Shown one piece after another: positions 41,572 through 49,877 of a stretch of DNA of 64,000 nucleotides. A program made the position numbers and the translations under genes. The DNA lies in contig NZ_KE332512.1 of assembly GCF_000412995.1 (NCBI RefSeq), positions 2,203,959 to 2,267,958 on the forward strand, read 5' to 3'. The DNA comes from Treponema vincentii F0403. Lineage in GTDB: Bacteria; Spirochaetota; Spirochaetia; Treponematales; Treponemataceae. The notes beneath the pieces were generated by a model. It searched no databases and was not told the DNA's origin. It saw nothing but the letters and a program-made list of their open reading frames with translations. Within the stretch, counting starts at the first letter, position 1, and each line of letters opens with the position of its first letter.

Positions 41572-41640
41572 GGGGATGTCTTAAAAGCTGATTACTTTTC
41601 CGCCATCCCCGCCGAGTTCTAATTTAAGTCGTTATATCAT
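41572..41640 (-). repeat. GGGGATG hairpin repeat, copy 2
   Basis: 39-nt hairpin GGGGATG ... CATCCCC (41572-41610) with inner AAAAG/CTTTT pairing plus the aagtcatta / gacttaa flank. Shares sequence with 14829-14907. Confidence 0.7.
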
Positions 41641-41651
41641 AATGACTTAAA

Positions 41652-41689
41652 AAAAAGCCGGTCTATGTACAAACATAAACCGGCTTTTT
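41652..41689 (-). terminator. rho-independent terminator of hppA
   Basis: AAAAAGCCGGT and ACCGGCTTTTT arms with extra TATG/CATA pairing; U-run on the minus strand. Lies 60 nt past the hppA stop. Confidence 0.88.
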
Positions 41690-41748
41690 GCCGTGCGGCT
41701 ATTGCTCTGATTAGAACATCCCCCGCACGCCTTAACAGAATGTTTCTT

Positions 41749-43830
41749 TTATAAGCCCCAGAAGGTTTTAAGCATCGGCGCGATAACCAAGGAGACCATC
41801 GACATCAGCTTGATAAGAATATTGATGGAGGGGCCGGCGGTATCTTTAAAGGGATCACCGACCGTATCGCCGACAACGGCGGCCTTGTGCGCTTCGGACC
41901 CCTTGCCTGCGCCGCTGCCCGATTCAATCATTTTCTTTGCGTTATCCCATGCGCCGCCGGAGTTTGCCATAAAGATGGCAAGCACAACACCGGAGCCGGT
42001 AACGCCGGTTAATAAGCCGATGAGCATCGCCGGGCCGCCGAGGAAGCCGACTAAAATCGGGGTGATAATGGCGACAAGACCGGGGATAATCATTTCGCGG
42101 ATGGCAGCCTGTGTGCTGATGTCAACGCAGCGTTTGTAGTCGGGTTTTTCGGTATTGTTCAAAATGCCGGGTTTATTTTTAAACTGGCTGCGCACTTCTT
42201 CTATCATCTTGTAAGCGGCTTTGCCGACTGCGGACATCGCCATAGCGGAGAACAGGAAGGGTACCGCAACACCCAGCAAGATACCGGTTAAAACGGGGAT
42301 ATTCGTAATATCGACGATTTCGACGCCGGTGTGTTCTTTAAACGATGTAAACAGGATAATAGCGGTTAACGCTGCGGATCCGATAGCAAAACCCTTTCCG
42401 ATTGCAGCGGTAGTGTTACCGACTGCGTCGAGACTGTCGGTAATTTCGCGTACTTCGCCGGGGAATTCCGCCATTTGAGCAAGACCGCCTGCGTTATCCG
42501 CGATAGGTCCGTAAGCGTCGACAGCCAACTGAATACCGAGCGTAACCAGCATACCGACCGCCGCGATACCGACTCCGTAGAGACCCGCCAAGCTGAAGCT
42601 GCCCCAGATTGCCGCTCCGATCAATATGATTGTCGGGAATGCACTCCGCATACCGACGCTCAAACCGGTGATAATCGTCGTTGCAGCGCCCGTCTCACAC
42701 GAGTTCATAATCGAAACAACCGGTTTTTTACCTGTGCCGGTGTAGTATTCGGTTAAAAGACCGATAAGAACACCCGATGCAAGACCGGTAATCGTTGCGC
42801 CGAAGATATGATACATACCGGCGTTTCCGTTAAAGGTTTCCTCGCCGATAAAAAATTTCAATACGATAAATAAGAACACAGTCGCTAAGATTGCCGCGCC
42901 GAAGGTACCTGCGTTCAATGCTTTTTGAGGATCGCTTCCCGGTTTTGCACGTACAAACACCGTTCCGATCAAGGAGGCGGCAATACCTAAAACCGCAATC
43001 AAAAGCGGCAATACCATGAGCTTCAATTTTAGGGAATCGGAGGCGGCGACGGTTAAACCGAGGATCATCGCTCCAATCAACGAACCGACAAAGGATTCAA
43101 AGAGGTCGGCGCCCATACCTGCAACATCACCGACGTTATCGCCGACGTTATCCGCAATGGTAGCAGGGTTACGGGGGTCATCTTCGGGAATGTTTTTTTC
43201 TACCTTACCGACCAAGTCTGCGCCGACGTCCGCCGCTTTGGTAAAAATACCGCCGCCGACGCGGGAGAAAAGCGCAACCGAGGATGCGCCGAGCGAAAAA
43301 GCTGTTCCGAGCGGTAAGCTGATATTATAAAAAACATCGATTGTGGTTCCGTAAGTAACGGATGCTATAAGCATTACAATAAAAAATCCGAGTAATGCGA
43401 GGCCGACAACGCTCATACCCATGACGCTTCCGCCGGAGAAAGCAACCTTTAACGCCGAGGTAAGTCCGCCGTTTTTCGCCGCCTGTGCGGTACGGGCATT
43501 TGCGGCTGTTGCAACCTTCATACCGATATATCCCGCCAACAGAGAGACGGCTGCTCCCAACACAAAGGTAAGCGCTTCCATTTTGAGCTCGCCTTTATTT
43601 CCGGCAGCTAAAAATAACGCAACCGCTGCAATAAAAGGAACTAACGCCTTATATTCGCGGTTCAAAAAAGCCATCGCTCCTTCCGAGATATAACCGCTGA
43701 TATGCCGTAGATCTTCATTCTCTACCGGCTGCCGGTTAATCCAGCGCGTTTTTACAAAAGCATACAGCAGTGCTGCAATGCTTCCTGCAAGAACAAGCGC
43801 CAATACGGAATACACAAGATTTGTCATCAT
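41749..43830 (-). CDS. hppA: membrane proton/sodium-pumping pyrophosphatase, K+-dependent type
   Basis: Hydrolyses pyrophosphate and pumps cations across the inner membrane. 693 residues with about 16 membrane helices. Motifs: [20 protein letters not shown] (substrate loop), [50 protein letters not shown] and [13 protein letters not shown]. The site that separates K+-dependent from K+-independent enzymes reads [10 protein letters not shown]: Ala then Gly, the K+-dependent form, and many of these pump Na+. The ion is inferred, not seen. Start preceded by aggagtaatagt. The first ATG gives MMTNLV; the second is an equal candidate. No promoter assigned with confidence. Confidence 0.96.
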   Translation of the reverse strand: MMTNLVYSVLALVLAGSIAALLYAFVKTRWINRQPVENEDLRHISGYISEGAMAFLNREYKALVPFIAAVALFLAAGNKGELKMEALTFVLGAAVSLLAGYIGMKVATAANARTAQAAKNGGLTSALKVAFSGGSVMGMSVVGLALLGFFIVMLIASVTYGTTIDVFYNISLPLGTAFSLGASSVALFSRVGGGIFTKAADVGADLVGKVEKNIPEDDPRNPATIADNVGDNVGDVAGMGADLFESFVGSLIGAMILGLTVAASDSLKLKLMVLPLLIAVLGIAASLIGTVFVRAKPGSDPQKALNAGTFGAAILATVFLFIVLKFFIGEETFNGNAGMYHIFGATITGLASGVLIGLLTEYYTGTGKKPVVSIMNSCETGAATTIITGLSVGMRSAFPTIILIGAAIWGSFSLAGLYGVGIAAVGMLVTLGIQLAVDAYGPIADNAGGLAQMAEFPGEVREITDSLDAVGNTTAAIGKGFAIGSAALTAIILFTSFKEHTGVEIVDITNIPVLTGILLGVAVPFLFSAMAMSAVGKAAYKMIEEVRSQFKNKPGILNNTEKPDYKRCVDISTQAAIREMIIPGLVAIITPILVGFLGGPAMLIGLLTGVTGSGVVLAIFMANSGGAWDNAKKMIESGSGAGKGSEAHKAAVVGDTVGDPFKDTAGPSINILIKLMSMVSLVIAPMLKTFWGL

Positions 43831-44035
43831 ACTATTACTCCTCTTAATACTCTTTTTTCTCTTTTATAAAAATAGAAGATTTTTTGCAATTTATAACCAT
43901 TGCGTTCATAGTATGTTCCAAGTATTTTCTATTGGAACTGATTCTTGTATTCTAATACATGAAATATGTTTTTTCAAGGTCTAATTTATGGCCATTTTGC
44001 GTTGCGTGCTATATATATGGGGTGGAGGTTAGACT

Positions 44036-45088
44036 ATGAAACTCAAACGATTATTGGTTCCGCTCTTTGCCTGTATTGCTGCGGGCGTTATCTTTCTGCA
44101 ATGTACGCGGTGTACTCCTCTTACGGATACGCAGTTCAAGGGGCCCGTTACGCTTGTTACCTATAATACGCAGACGTTTTTTGACGCGGTGGAGGACGGT
44201 ACCGAGTTTAAAGAATACAAGGGGAGTAAATCCCAATGGACGGAGCAAAAGTACCGGACGCGGCTGGAGCGGCTCAAGCATACCGTGTTTGCGGCGGGGG
44301 AGAAATTGACCGGTAAAAAAGACCGGTTACCCGATATCGTAGTCTTGCAGGAGATTGAAAATGACCGTGTTGTCGAGGATTTTTGCAAGCAGCTGCCGAG
44401 CAAAGAAAACTATCCCTATGCGGTGTGTCCGCCGGCTTCAAAAAGCGCCTTTACTACGGTGATTTTGAGTAAGTATCCCGTCGAACAATTTTTTGTGCAC
44501 CGCCTATACACCGATCAAAAAATTTCGCTGCGGCCGCTGACGGAGGCTGTGCTGAATACGGGGAGCAAAGATAAACCGCAGTTGTTAACCGTCTTTGCCG
44601 TTCATTGGAAGTCCAAGACCGGTAGTTCCGACAGTGCGGCAGTCCGTGCTCTGCAGGAAGCGCAGCTGATGCAGAAAATCAGAGAACATCGAGAAAAAAA
44701 TCCGCAGATTCCTTTTGTGGTATGCGGGGATTTTAATCAGACACTGGAAGAATTTAATCAGCTGGACGACCTTGCCGTGTGCTGGGATGGAGCGGACTAT
44801 AGGACTGAAAGCGAAGAAGGTATACAGCCGGACGGCAGTTATTATTTTAAGGGATCATGGGAAAAAATCGATCATATTTTCTATGAGAGCGGTGCGGACG
44901 GATCCGGCGATTCCGATGCTTTCTATACAGGCAATGCCGGAGCGGCTTATATCGAACCGCTGCTGTTTTTTGTGTTGTATGAACCGCCGCTGATAGAGGA
45001 TGGTAAACCGGTTCGGTACAACGTTCTGAACGGCGAAGGGTATTCCGACCATCTACCGCTCGGCTTCCGGTTTGAGATACGCGATTAG
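44036..45088 (+). CDS. endonuclease/exonuclease/phosphatase-family lipoprotein
   Basis: A 350-residue probable lipoprotein of the EEP superfamily (DNase I-like fold). Residues 1-23 are a signal peptide ending in lipobox VIFLQC. Catalytic fold motifs: TYNTQTFFDAV, VVLQEIEND with catalytic Glu, VFAVHWKSK, FVVCGDFNQTLEE with Asp/Asn pair, EKIDHIFYES and GYSDHLPLGFRFE with catalytic Asp-His. Could be a nuclease or phosphodiesterase on the cell surface or in the periplasm, for instance for using environmental DNA; substrate unknown. Good site (ggtggaggt). Codon use matches neighbours. Located 200 bp from hppA, divergent. Confidence 0.87.
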   Translation: MKLKRLLVPLFACIAAGVIFLQCTRCTPLTDTQFKGPVTLVTYNTQTFFDAVEDGTEFKEYKGSKSQWTEQKYRTRLERLKHTVFAAGEKLTGKKDRLPDIVVLQEIENDRVVEDFCKQLPSKENYPYAVCPPASKSAFTTVILSKYPVEQFFVHRLYTDQKISLRPLTEAVLNTGSKDKPQLLTVFAVHWKSKTGSSDSAAVRALQEAQLMQKIREHREKNPQIPFVVCGDFNQTLEEFNQLDDLAVCWDGADYRTESEEGIQPDGSYYFKGSWEKIDHIFYESGADGSGDSDAFYTGNAGAAYIEPLLFFVLYEPPLIEDGKPVRYNVLNGEGYSDHLPLGFRFEIRD

Positions 45089-45246
45089 GAAAATAAGCTT
45101 GCGGATTGTCCGGGTATCGGCCGTTTCCCGGTTTTCCGCAAGCAGTTTATCCTACGGCATTTGTGCAGATGCAGGCTATCGGCAAGGGCTTTACGGTTCA
45201 GGGTTTAATTGGTATGCTTATACTGAACGGCTAAAGGAATGCCTCT

Positions 45247-45990
45247 ATGCGCACTAAACAACCTATAGAAGGAATACGGCATTTTATTTATACTCCGAAC
45301 CTCATAAAAAAGTCTCGGTTTGTGGCTCTTATCATGTTAATCGTTACGGCTGTTATCATTGTATTGCAGTATATTTCCGTCCTTCCGTCAGACAGACTTA
45401 TCCGATTATCCAATGTTTTATGTGCGGTTATTCTCGGTATTATCGTAATCAAACCCGGCTTCATCATACTGTATACGTTTCCGTGCTTGATTGCAGGATT
45501 GGTCAATATTTATCATGCAGGTAATTTGCTCGGGCTTTTTTTATATCTGGCGGGCTTACTCATTCTATTAAAAACGAATTTCTTTAAAACATATATTTGG
45601 TATAAAGTCAGTGCGTTGAGCGTCGGCTTTGCAGCCGTTTTAATTGCCCAGCGGTTTCGGTATGGCAGTACCGTTTTTATGCTTTCTTTGCTGCATATCG
45701 GGCTTGGCCTCTGTGTGGCTGCCGGCTTATTTGTTTTGTTCGCAGATGATTTAAAACACTATTATACACGAAAAACTCCCATCCGCGTATCTTCACTCCG
45801 GTTAACCGAACGACAGCGCCAATGTCTCCGCTTAGCGGCGGAAGGTCTTACCTTTAAACAAATCGGCGAAAAACTTTGTATTTCGGAATCGGTTATAAAA
45901 AAAGAAATGACCGAAATTTACAAAGCGCTGAACGTTGCGAATTACCACGCCTTTCTCATCTTCATACAGCAGCATGAATTGATCCTGTAA
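45247..45990 (+). CDS. membrane-bound LuxR-type transcription regulator
   Basis: A 247-residue protein with six or so hydrophobic helices (residues 24-165, for example ALIMLIVTAVIIVLQYISVL, VLCAVILGIIVI, SVGFAAVLIAQ) and then a LuxR-type HTH at the C-terminus: LTERQRQCLRLAAEGLTFKQIGEKLCISESVIKKEMTEIYKALNV. That is the GerE/LuxR four-helix motif. The membrane half looks like a sensor without a known ligand domain. One-component regulators of this build may bind DNA at the membrane. Target genes are unknown, but the next gene is a lipoprotein after a terminator. No ribosome site stands out. Confidence 0.88.
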   Translation: MRTKQPIEGIRHFIYTPNLIKKSRFVALIMLIVTAVIIVLQYISVLPSDRLIRLSNVLCAVILGIIVIKPGFIILYTFPCLIAGLVNIYHAGNLLGLFLYLAGLLILLKTNFFKTYIWYKVSALSVGFAAVLIAQRFRYGSTVFMLSLLHIGLGLCVAAGLFVLFADDLKHYYTRKTPIRVSSLRLTERQRQCLRLAAEGLTFKQIGEKLCISESVIKKEMTEIYKALNVANYHAFLIFIQQHELIL

Positions 45991-46062
45991 GCAGTTTAAG
46001 ACAAACACATCAGTATACAGAATCGCTCTGAAAAGCGGTGTTTCCTCGCAGAATGCGGCAAG

Positions 46063-46098
46063 AACCGAAAGTTCTTTTTTTGAGAACTTCGGTTTTTT
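46063..46098 (+). terminator. rho-independent terminator after LuxR-type gene
   Basis: Arms AACCGAAAGTTCT / AGAACTTCGGTT with ttttttg, 73 nt after the LuxR-type stop. Confidence 0.85.
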
Positions 46099-46209
46099 GT
46101 GGAATCTCAACTTGACGACACAAACATACTCCATTACGCTTGAGTGTAGAGAAGCGGAATACGCGCCCTGTAATTAAGCATAAGGAGACGGAATACGGAG
46201 AAAACTGAC

Positions 46210-47517
46210 ATGAAACGCAAAACTTTTCTTTTTGGTAAGCGCAGTACCGGAATAAGTATGTTCTCTGCAACGACTATAGCATTATTGATTCTGAGCAGTT
46301 CTTGCGATCTTCTATTTATGGGTGTAGAAAAGAAATATCCTCGCTATACCCCCAGTTATGCTTGGAAGCTCTGTTTGGAAAAGGTATGGGACACAAGCAA
46401 TCCATACACTGAAGGGCGGTACCTGTATCTGCTAGAACGTGAAGATATGGAAACAATGTATCTGGTAAAACGCGATATGGAAACGGGAATCGATGAATGG
46501 ACAGGGAATAAGATATATATCGATAACGACAAAAACTTTTCAAACATTGTAAAAATCGGAAATACTCTTTATGTTATGCGTTTTGAAAGCGGGCTGTTGT
46601 ATTGCTACTCGGATACGGACGGAAAATTGTCGGCGCTCGTACAAATAGGATCGACAAAAGAAGAAATATCCCGTAACCGCAGCCTATCCGGTACGATTAT
46701 GGCGGATGGTAGGACGCTCTACTGGGGCACAGACGATCTGTTAAAACTTGATGTAACGACAATTGATTATACGCAAGGGCAAACTATACAAATCCGCCCG
46801 CCCTCTCCGATGCATCTTAATGCTCATTGGAATGGGGGCGAATTAGTATCCGACCAGCTTATCGAAGATAATATTCTGTACCTGCTGACATGCAATCGAG
46901 AGTATCCAAACGGTTACGGGGTTGTCGTTGCCATCGATTTGCAAACCGAAACGATTAAATGGGAAAAACAGCTGGATAATATAGAAGGATACCGAGATAG
47001 CAAATTGTGCATCAGGGACGATGTACTATATGTACTAACCAATTCCTTTATACGTATAGATAAAAGGGACGGCTCAATACTTAATCGGTATGACGGAGAA
47101 ATAGCGCCTCCTTCAATAGGGAATCTTGCTGAATCAACTGTTTCGCTGCATAAAGTTCGATATGATAATGAACGTCTGTATTACATTACCGTGCGGTTTA
47201 CGCGGGGACATAGAGGATGGCACAGTGATTATTCACTGATGTGCATCGACGCCGTAACATTAAAATTTTTATGGAGTGTGCCGTTAGAATACGGTTCATA
47301 TCACACCCCTTTAACCGTTGTGAACGGAAAAATATATATAATAACATACGGCGCCGGCCTATTGGTATTCGATGCAAAAACGGGAAAACTTCTCGGCGTC
47401 GATAAAACGATTTCAGGTTTTTCTAACGGTATACATGTCTTGTATAAAAATCACTATATCTTCTTTAATAGGAACCTTGATGACAAATACGCAACTATTT
47501 CTTCTATGCGGGTATAA
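46210..47517 (+). CDS. beta-propeller (PQQ-like) lipoprotein
   Basis: A 435-residue exported protein. Signal sequence with KRKTFLFGKRSTG start, hydrophobic ALLILSSSC and a lipobox Cys at about residue 32. The rest has PQQ-like/BamB-type repeats of beta strands: VKIGNTLYVMRFESGLLYCY, DGRTLYWGTDDLLKLD, GVVVAIDLQTETIKWEKQL, DVLYVLTNSFIRIDKRDGSILN, SLMCIDAVTLKFLWSVPLEY and GKIYIITYGAGLLVFDAKTGKLLG. At least six blades are visible. Such proteins often sit in outer-membrane assembly or envelope complexes, but a BamB role is not demonstrated. No ribosome site besides gagaaaactgac. It is 49 bp from the P13-type gene. Confidence 0.85.
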   Translation: MKRKTFLFGKRSTGISMFSATTIALLILSSSCDLLFMGVEKKYPRYTPSYAWKLCLEKVWDTSNPYTEGRYLYLLEREDMETMYLVKRDMETGIDEWTGNKIYIDNDKNFSNIVKIGNTLYVMRFESGLLYCYSDTDGKLSALVQIGSTKEEISRNRSLSGTIMADGRTLYWGTDDLLKLDVTTIDYTQGQTIQIRPPSPMHLNAHWNGGELVSDQLIEDNILYLLTCNREYPNGYGVVVAIDLQTETIKWEKQLDNIEGYRDSKLCIRDDVLYVLTNSFIRIDKRDGSILNRYDGEIAPPSIGNLAESTVSLHKVRYDNERLYYITVRFTRGHRGWHSDYSLMCIDAVTLKFLWSVPLEYGSYHTPLTVVNGKIYIITYGAGLLVFDAKTGKLLGVDKTISGFSNGIHVLYKNHYIFFNRNLDDKYATISSMRV

Positions 47518-47566
47518 GACGGATTACGGCAACCTTTGCTGCCGCAGGATTCAAAAGGAGGCGATT

Positions 47567-48331
47567 ATGAAGAAATCTCTATTTTTCTGTACCGTATTCT
47601 GCTTTGCTCTAGCAGCCTATCCGCAAGAACGGACACAGGCAGATGGAATTGAAGCGATTCAAAACAATACCGTTAGACCTGAAATAACGATAGAGCCGGA
47701 TGCCGCATCGGAAATAACAGCCGCTCAAGAAGACAAAGTACAAGACTCCATGGCAGAAATAAAGATCAATAAGCTTATTCAACAAGGGCTCTTTAAAAAT
47801 AAAGACCTTATAAACCGACAGGCCTTGCTGTTGACCGAAGAGCAGCGGATTAATATACAAGAACAACACAGACTTGGTTATGTAAAACCGCTTCTGTTTA
47901 ACTCTTTACTCGGATTCGGCATCGGCAACTTTATCAATAAAGATAGAGCCGGCGGAATAACCCATGTAGTAATAGATAGTCTTACGGTCGGCACCATACT
48001 TGTTGCCGGATACATCTATTTAAGAGGGGCTGCCATCTACCTTGTGGCGTTACCGTTTTTATTGTTCGATCAAAATGATAGTATAGGATTATCAGATACA
48101 TTATCTTCAATTGATAACTCAATGAAAATATGCAAAATAATCGTTCAAACGGGATTCGGCGTATTACTGGCAAACAGAGTTGCTTCAATCATCAGTGTAA
48201 GCGTGCATACGGCAAAATACAATAAAACGCTTAAAGAAGCGCTGAATCCGGTAAGAACGAATGTATCCGTTCAGGCTATACCGATTATCGCCCCCAACCA
48301 ATTCGGCTTAGCGTTGAGTATCAATTATTGA
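47567..48331 (+). CDS. P13-family integral membrane protein
   Basis: A 254-residue protein like the Borrelia P13 channel-forming family. Signal peptide MKKSLFFCTVFCFALAAYPQ (likely cleavage after AAYP or near YPQE). The central core LLFNSLLGFGIGNFINKDRAGGITHVVIDSLTVGTILVAGYIYL and the small C-terminal end SVQAIPIIAPNQFGLALSINY match the family pattern. The frame runs from 47372, but ATG at 47567 with aaaggaggcgatt is the clear start. Likely outer-membrane located, with a porin-like or adhesin role by analogy. It follows the beta-propeller lipoprotein closely on the same strand, so both may be one transcript. Confidence 0.85.
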   Translation: MKKSLFFCTVFCFALAAYPQERTQADGIEAIQNNTVRPEITIEPDAASEITAAQEDKVQDSMAEIKINKLIQQGLFKNKDLINRQALLLTEEQRINIQEQHRLGYVKPLLFNSLLGFGIGNFINKDRAGGITHVVIDSLTVGTILVAGYIYLRGAAIYLVALPFLLFDQNDSIGLSDTLSSIDNSMKICKIIVQTGFGVLLANRVASIISVSVHTAKYNKTLKEALNPVRTNVSVQAIPIIAPNQFGLALSINY

Positions 48332-48385
48332 CGGAATGCGCCCTGACAGCAGCCGGATTATACAGCTGCTGCAGACGATACGTTT

Positions 48386-49813
48386 TTATCCGCGGCGCAG
48401 GGAATGCAGCAATTTCTGCTTCATCGTAAAGAGCGTCTTTGTAAGCGAAACCTTGTAGATGTGCGGGTTAAGCAGGCGGCGGGATGTGGGATGTAAACAT
48501 TCCAGCTGTCTGCTTGCCCGTTGATGCATCTCTTGCAGCGTTTCCTTTTGACCGGTGTATACGCCGCCTGAAATCTTGAGATGGAGCAGTTCTTCCGCCT
48601 TTGCCGCCTTAAACGAGAAGCTTTGATAATCATTCAACGGATGATAGTAAGTAGTCATTGCTTCGGCGTTGAGCGTTTCGTCATGCAAGCCGATAACGTC
48701 GGCCTTAAAAAATCCGTCACTGTCGTAGAGCCGCCACACTTGTTTAATGCCGGGGTTGGTAATCTTGGCGGGGTTATCCGAAAGCTTCATCACCGGCAGC
48801 CATGCTCCCGTCTCGGATTGACGTGCGGCGAGTTTATAGACGCCGGTAAATGACGATTCCTGTCCGCCGGTTACCATGTGCGTGCCGACTCCCCATGAGT
48901 CAATCGGGGCTTTGTTCAAAATAAGCGATTCGATGATTTCTTCGGTTAGTTCATTGGAAATGGATATTTTCGCATCGGGTAAACCGGCGGCATCGAGCCG
49001 CTTCCGTACTTCGGTACTGAGATACTGCATGTCGCCCGAATCGAGCCTGACGCCGAAATTTTTTCCTTGCGCTTGCAGCTTTTTCCCTACTTTTATCGCC
49101 GCCTCGATGCCGGAGCCGAGCGTATTGTAAGTGTCGATGAGGAACACCGATTTATCGGGATAGATGGCGGCATATTGTTCAAACGCTTCTTCTTCGCTGG
49201 GGAAGGACATCACCCATGCGTGAGCCATAGTCCCCATCACCGGTATGCCGTAGAGCTTTCCGCCGAGCGTATTGCTGGTACCGGCAGCTCCGCCGATAAT
49301 AGCGGCACGGGTAGCGCTCATCGCGCCGTCCGGGCCTTGGGCACGCCGCAAGCCGAATTCCATAATGGAAGATTTCCCCGACGCAAGCCAAATACGGGCG
49401 GTCTTTGTTGCAATCAAACTCTGAAAGTTGATAGTGTTGAGGATAAGCCCTTCGAGAAGCAAGGCTTCGATAATCGGCGCTTCAATGCGCAGTACCGGCT
49501 CGCTGGGAAATATAAGGCTTCCTTCATCCATCGCCCATACCGAACCTGAAAAGCGAAAATCCTTGAGATAGCTGAGAAAGTCATCGTCAAAAAGATGTAA
49601 GGTCGCAAGGTAGGCTATATCGGATTCATCAAAGTGAAAAGCTTGAATCGCTTCGAGCAGTGGCTCAAGTCCTGCAAGAACCGCGTAGCCTCCTCTAAAC
49701 GGATTACGTCTAAAGAACATATCAAAGACGCACGGCCGATTGTTTTGGCGTTTAAAATAACCTTGAGCCATTGTCAGCTCATAAAGATCCGAAAAAAGTG
49801 CACTGGTAATCAT
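48386..49813 (-). CDS. pncB: nicotinate phosphoribosyltransferase
   Basis: NAD salvage: nicotinate plus PRPP to nicotinate mononucleotide. MITSALFSDLYELTMAQGYF starts the protein, followed by FFRRNPFRGGYAVLAGLE, EFGLRRAQGPDGAMSATRAA, GGAAGTSNTLGGKLYGIPVMGTMAHAWVMSFP, DTYNTLGSGIEAA and VRLDSGDMQYLS. About 475 residues. The ORF begins 18 nt earlier (ATG at 49831), but aaaggag lies between the two ATGs, so the second is used. The upstream flank carries a palindrome (49832-49856). Ends 54 bp past P13 (convergent). Confidence 0.95.
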   Translation of the reverse strand: MITSALFSDLYELTMAQGYFKRQNNRPCVFDMFFRRNPFRGGYAVLAGLEPLLEAIQAFHFDESDIAYLATLHLFDDDFLSYLKDFRFSGSVWAMDEGSLIFPSEPVLRIEAPIIEALLLEGLILNTINFQSLIATKTARIWLASGKSSIMEFGLRRAQGPDGAMSATRAAIIGGAAGTSNTLGGKLYGIPVMGTMAHAWVMSFPSEEEAFEQYAAIYPDKSVFLIDTYNTLGSGIEAAIKVGKKLQAQGKNFGVRLDSGDMQYLSTEVRKRLDAAGLPDAKISISNELTEEIIESLILNKAPIDSWGVGTHMVTGGQESSFTGVYKLAARQSETGAWLPVMKLSDNPAKITNPGIKQVWRLYDSDGFFKADVIGLHDETLNAEAMTTYYHPLNDYQSFSFKAAKAEELLHLKISGGVYTGQKETLQEMHQRASRQLECLHPTSRRLLNPHIYKVSLTKTLFTMKQKLLHSLRRG

Positions 49814-49831
49814 CGTTACTCCTTTGGGCAT

Positions 49832-49856
49832 CTCTTAAAAACGGAAGTTTTTAGAG
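49832..49856 (-). repeat. CTCTTAAAAAC hairpin, sbcC 3' side
   Basis: ctcttaaaaac / gtttttagag palindrome, 25 nt, just past the sbcC stop and ahead of pncB. Probably acts as terminator of sbcC; same family as 2765-2788. Confidence 0.6.
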
Positions 49857-49877
49857 ATTCCCTCTTGTTTATAATCT

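Noticed and set aside
47372-47566. Longer start for the P13-type gene, overlapping the propeller lipoprotein
   Set aside because: Would overlap the previous gene by 146 bp; the internal ATG has aaaggagg and a signal peptide.
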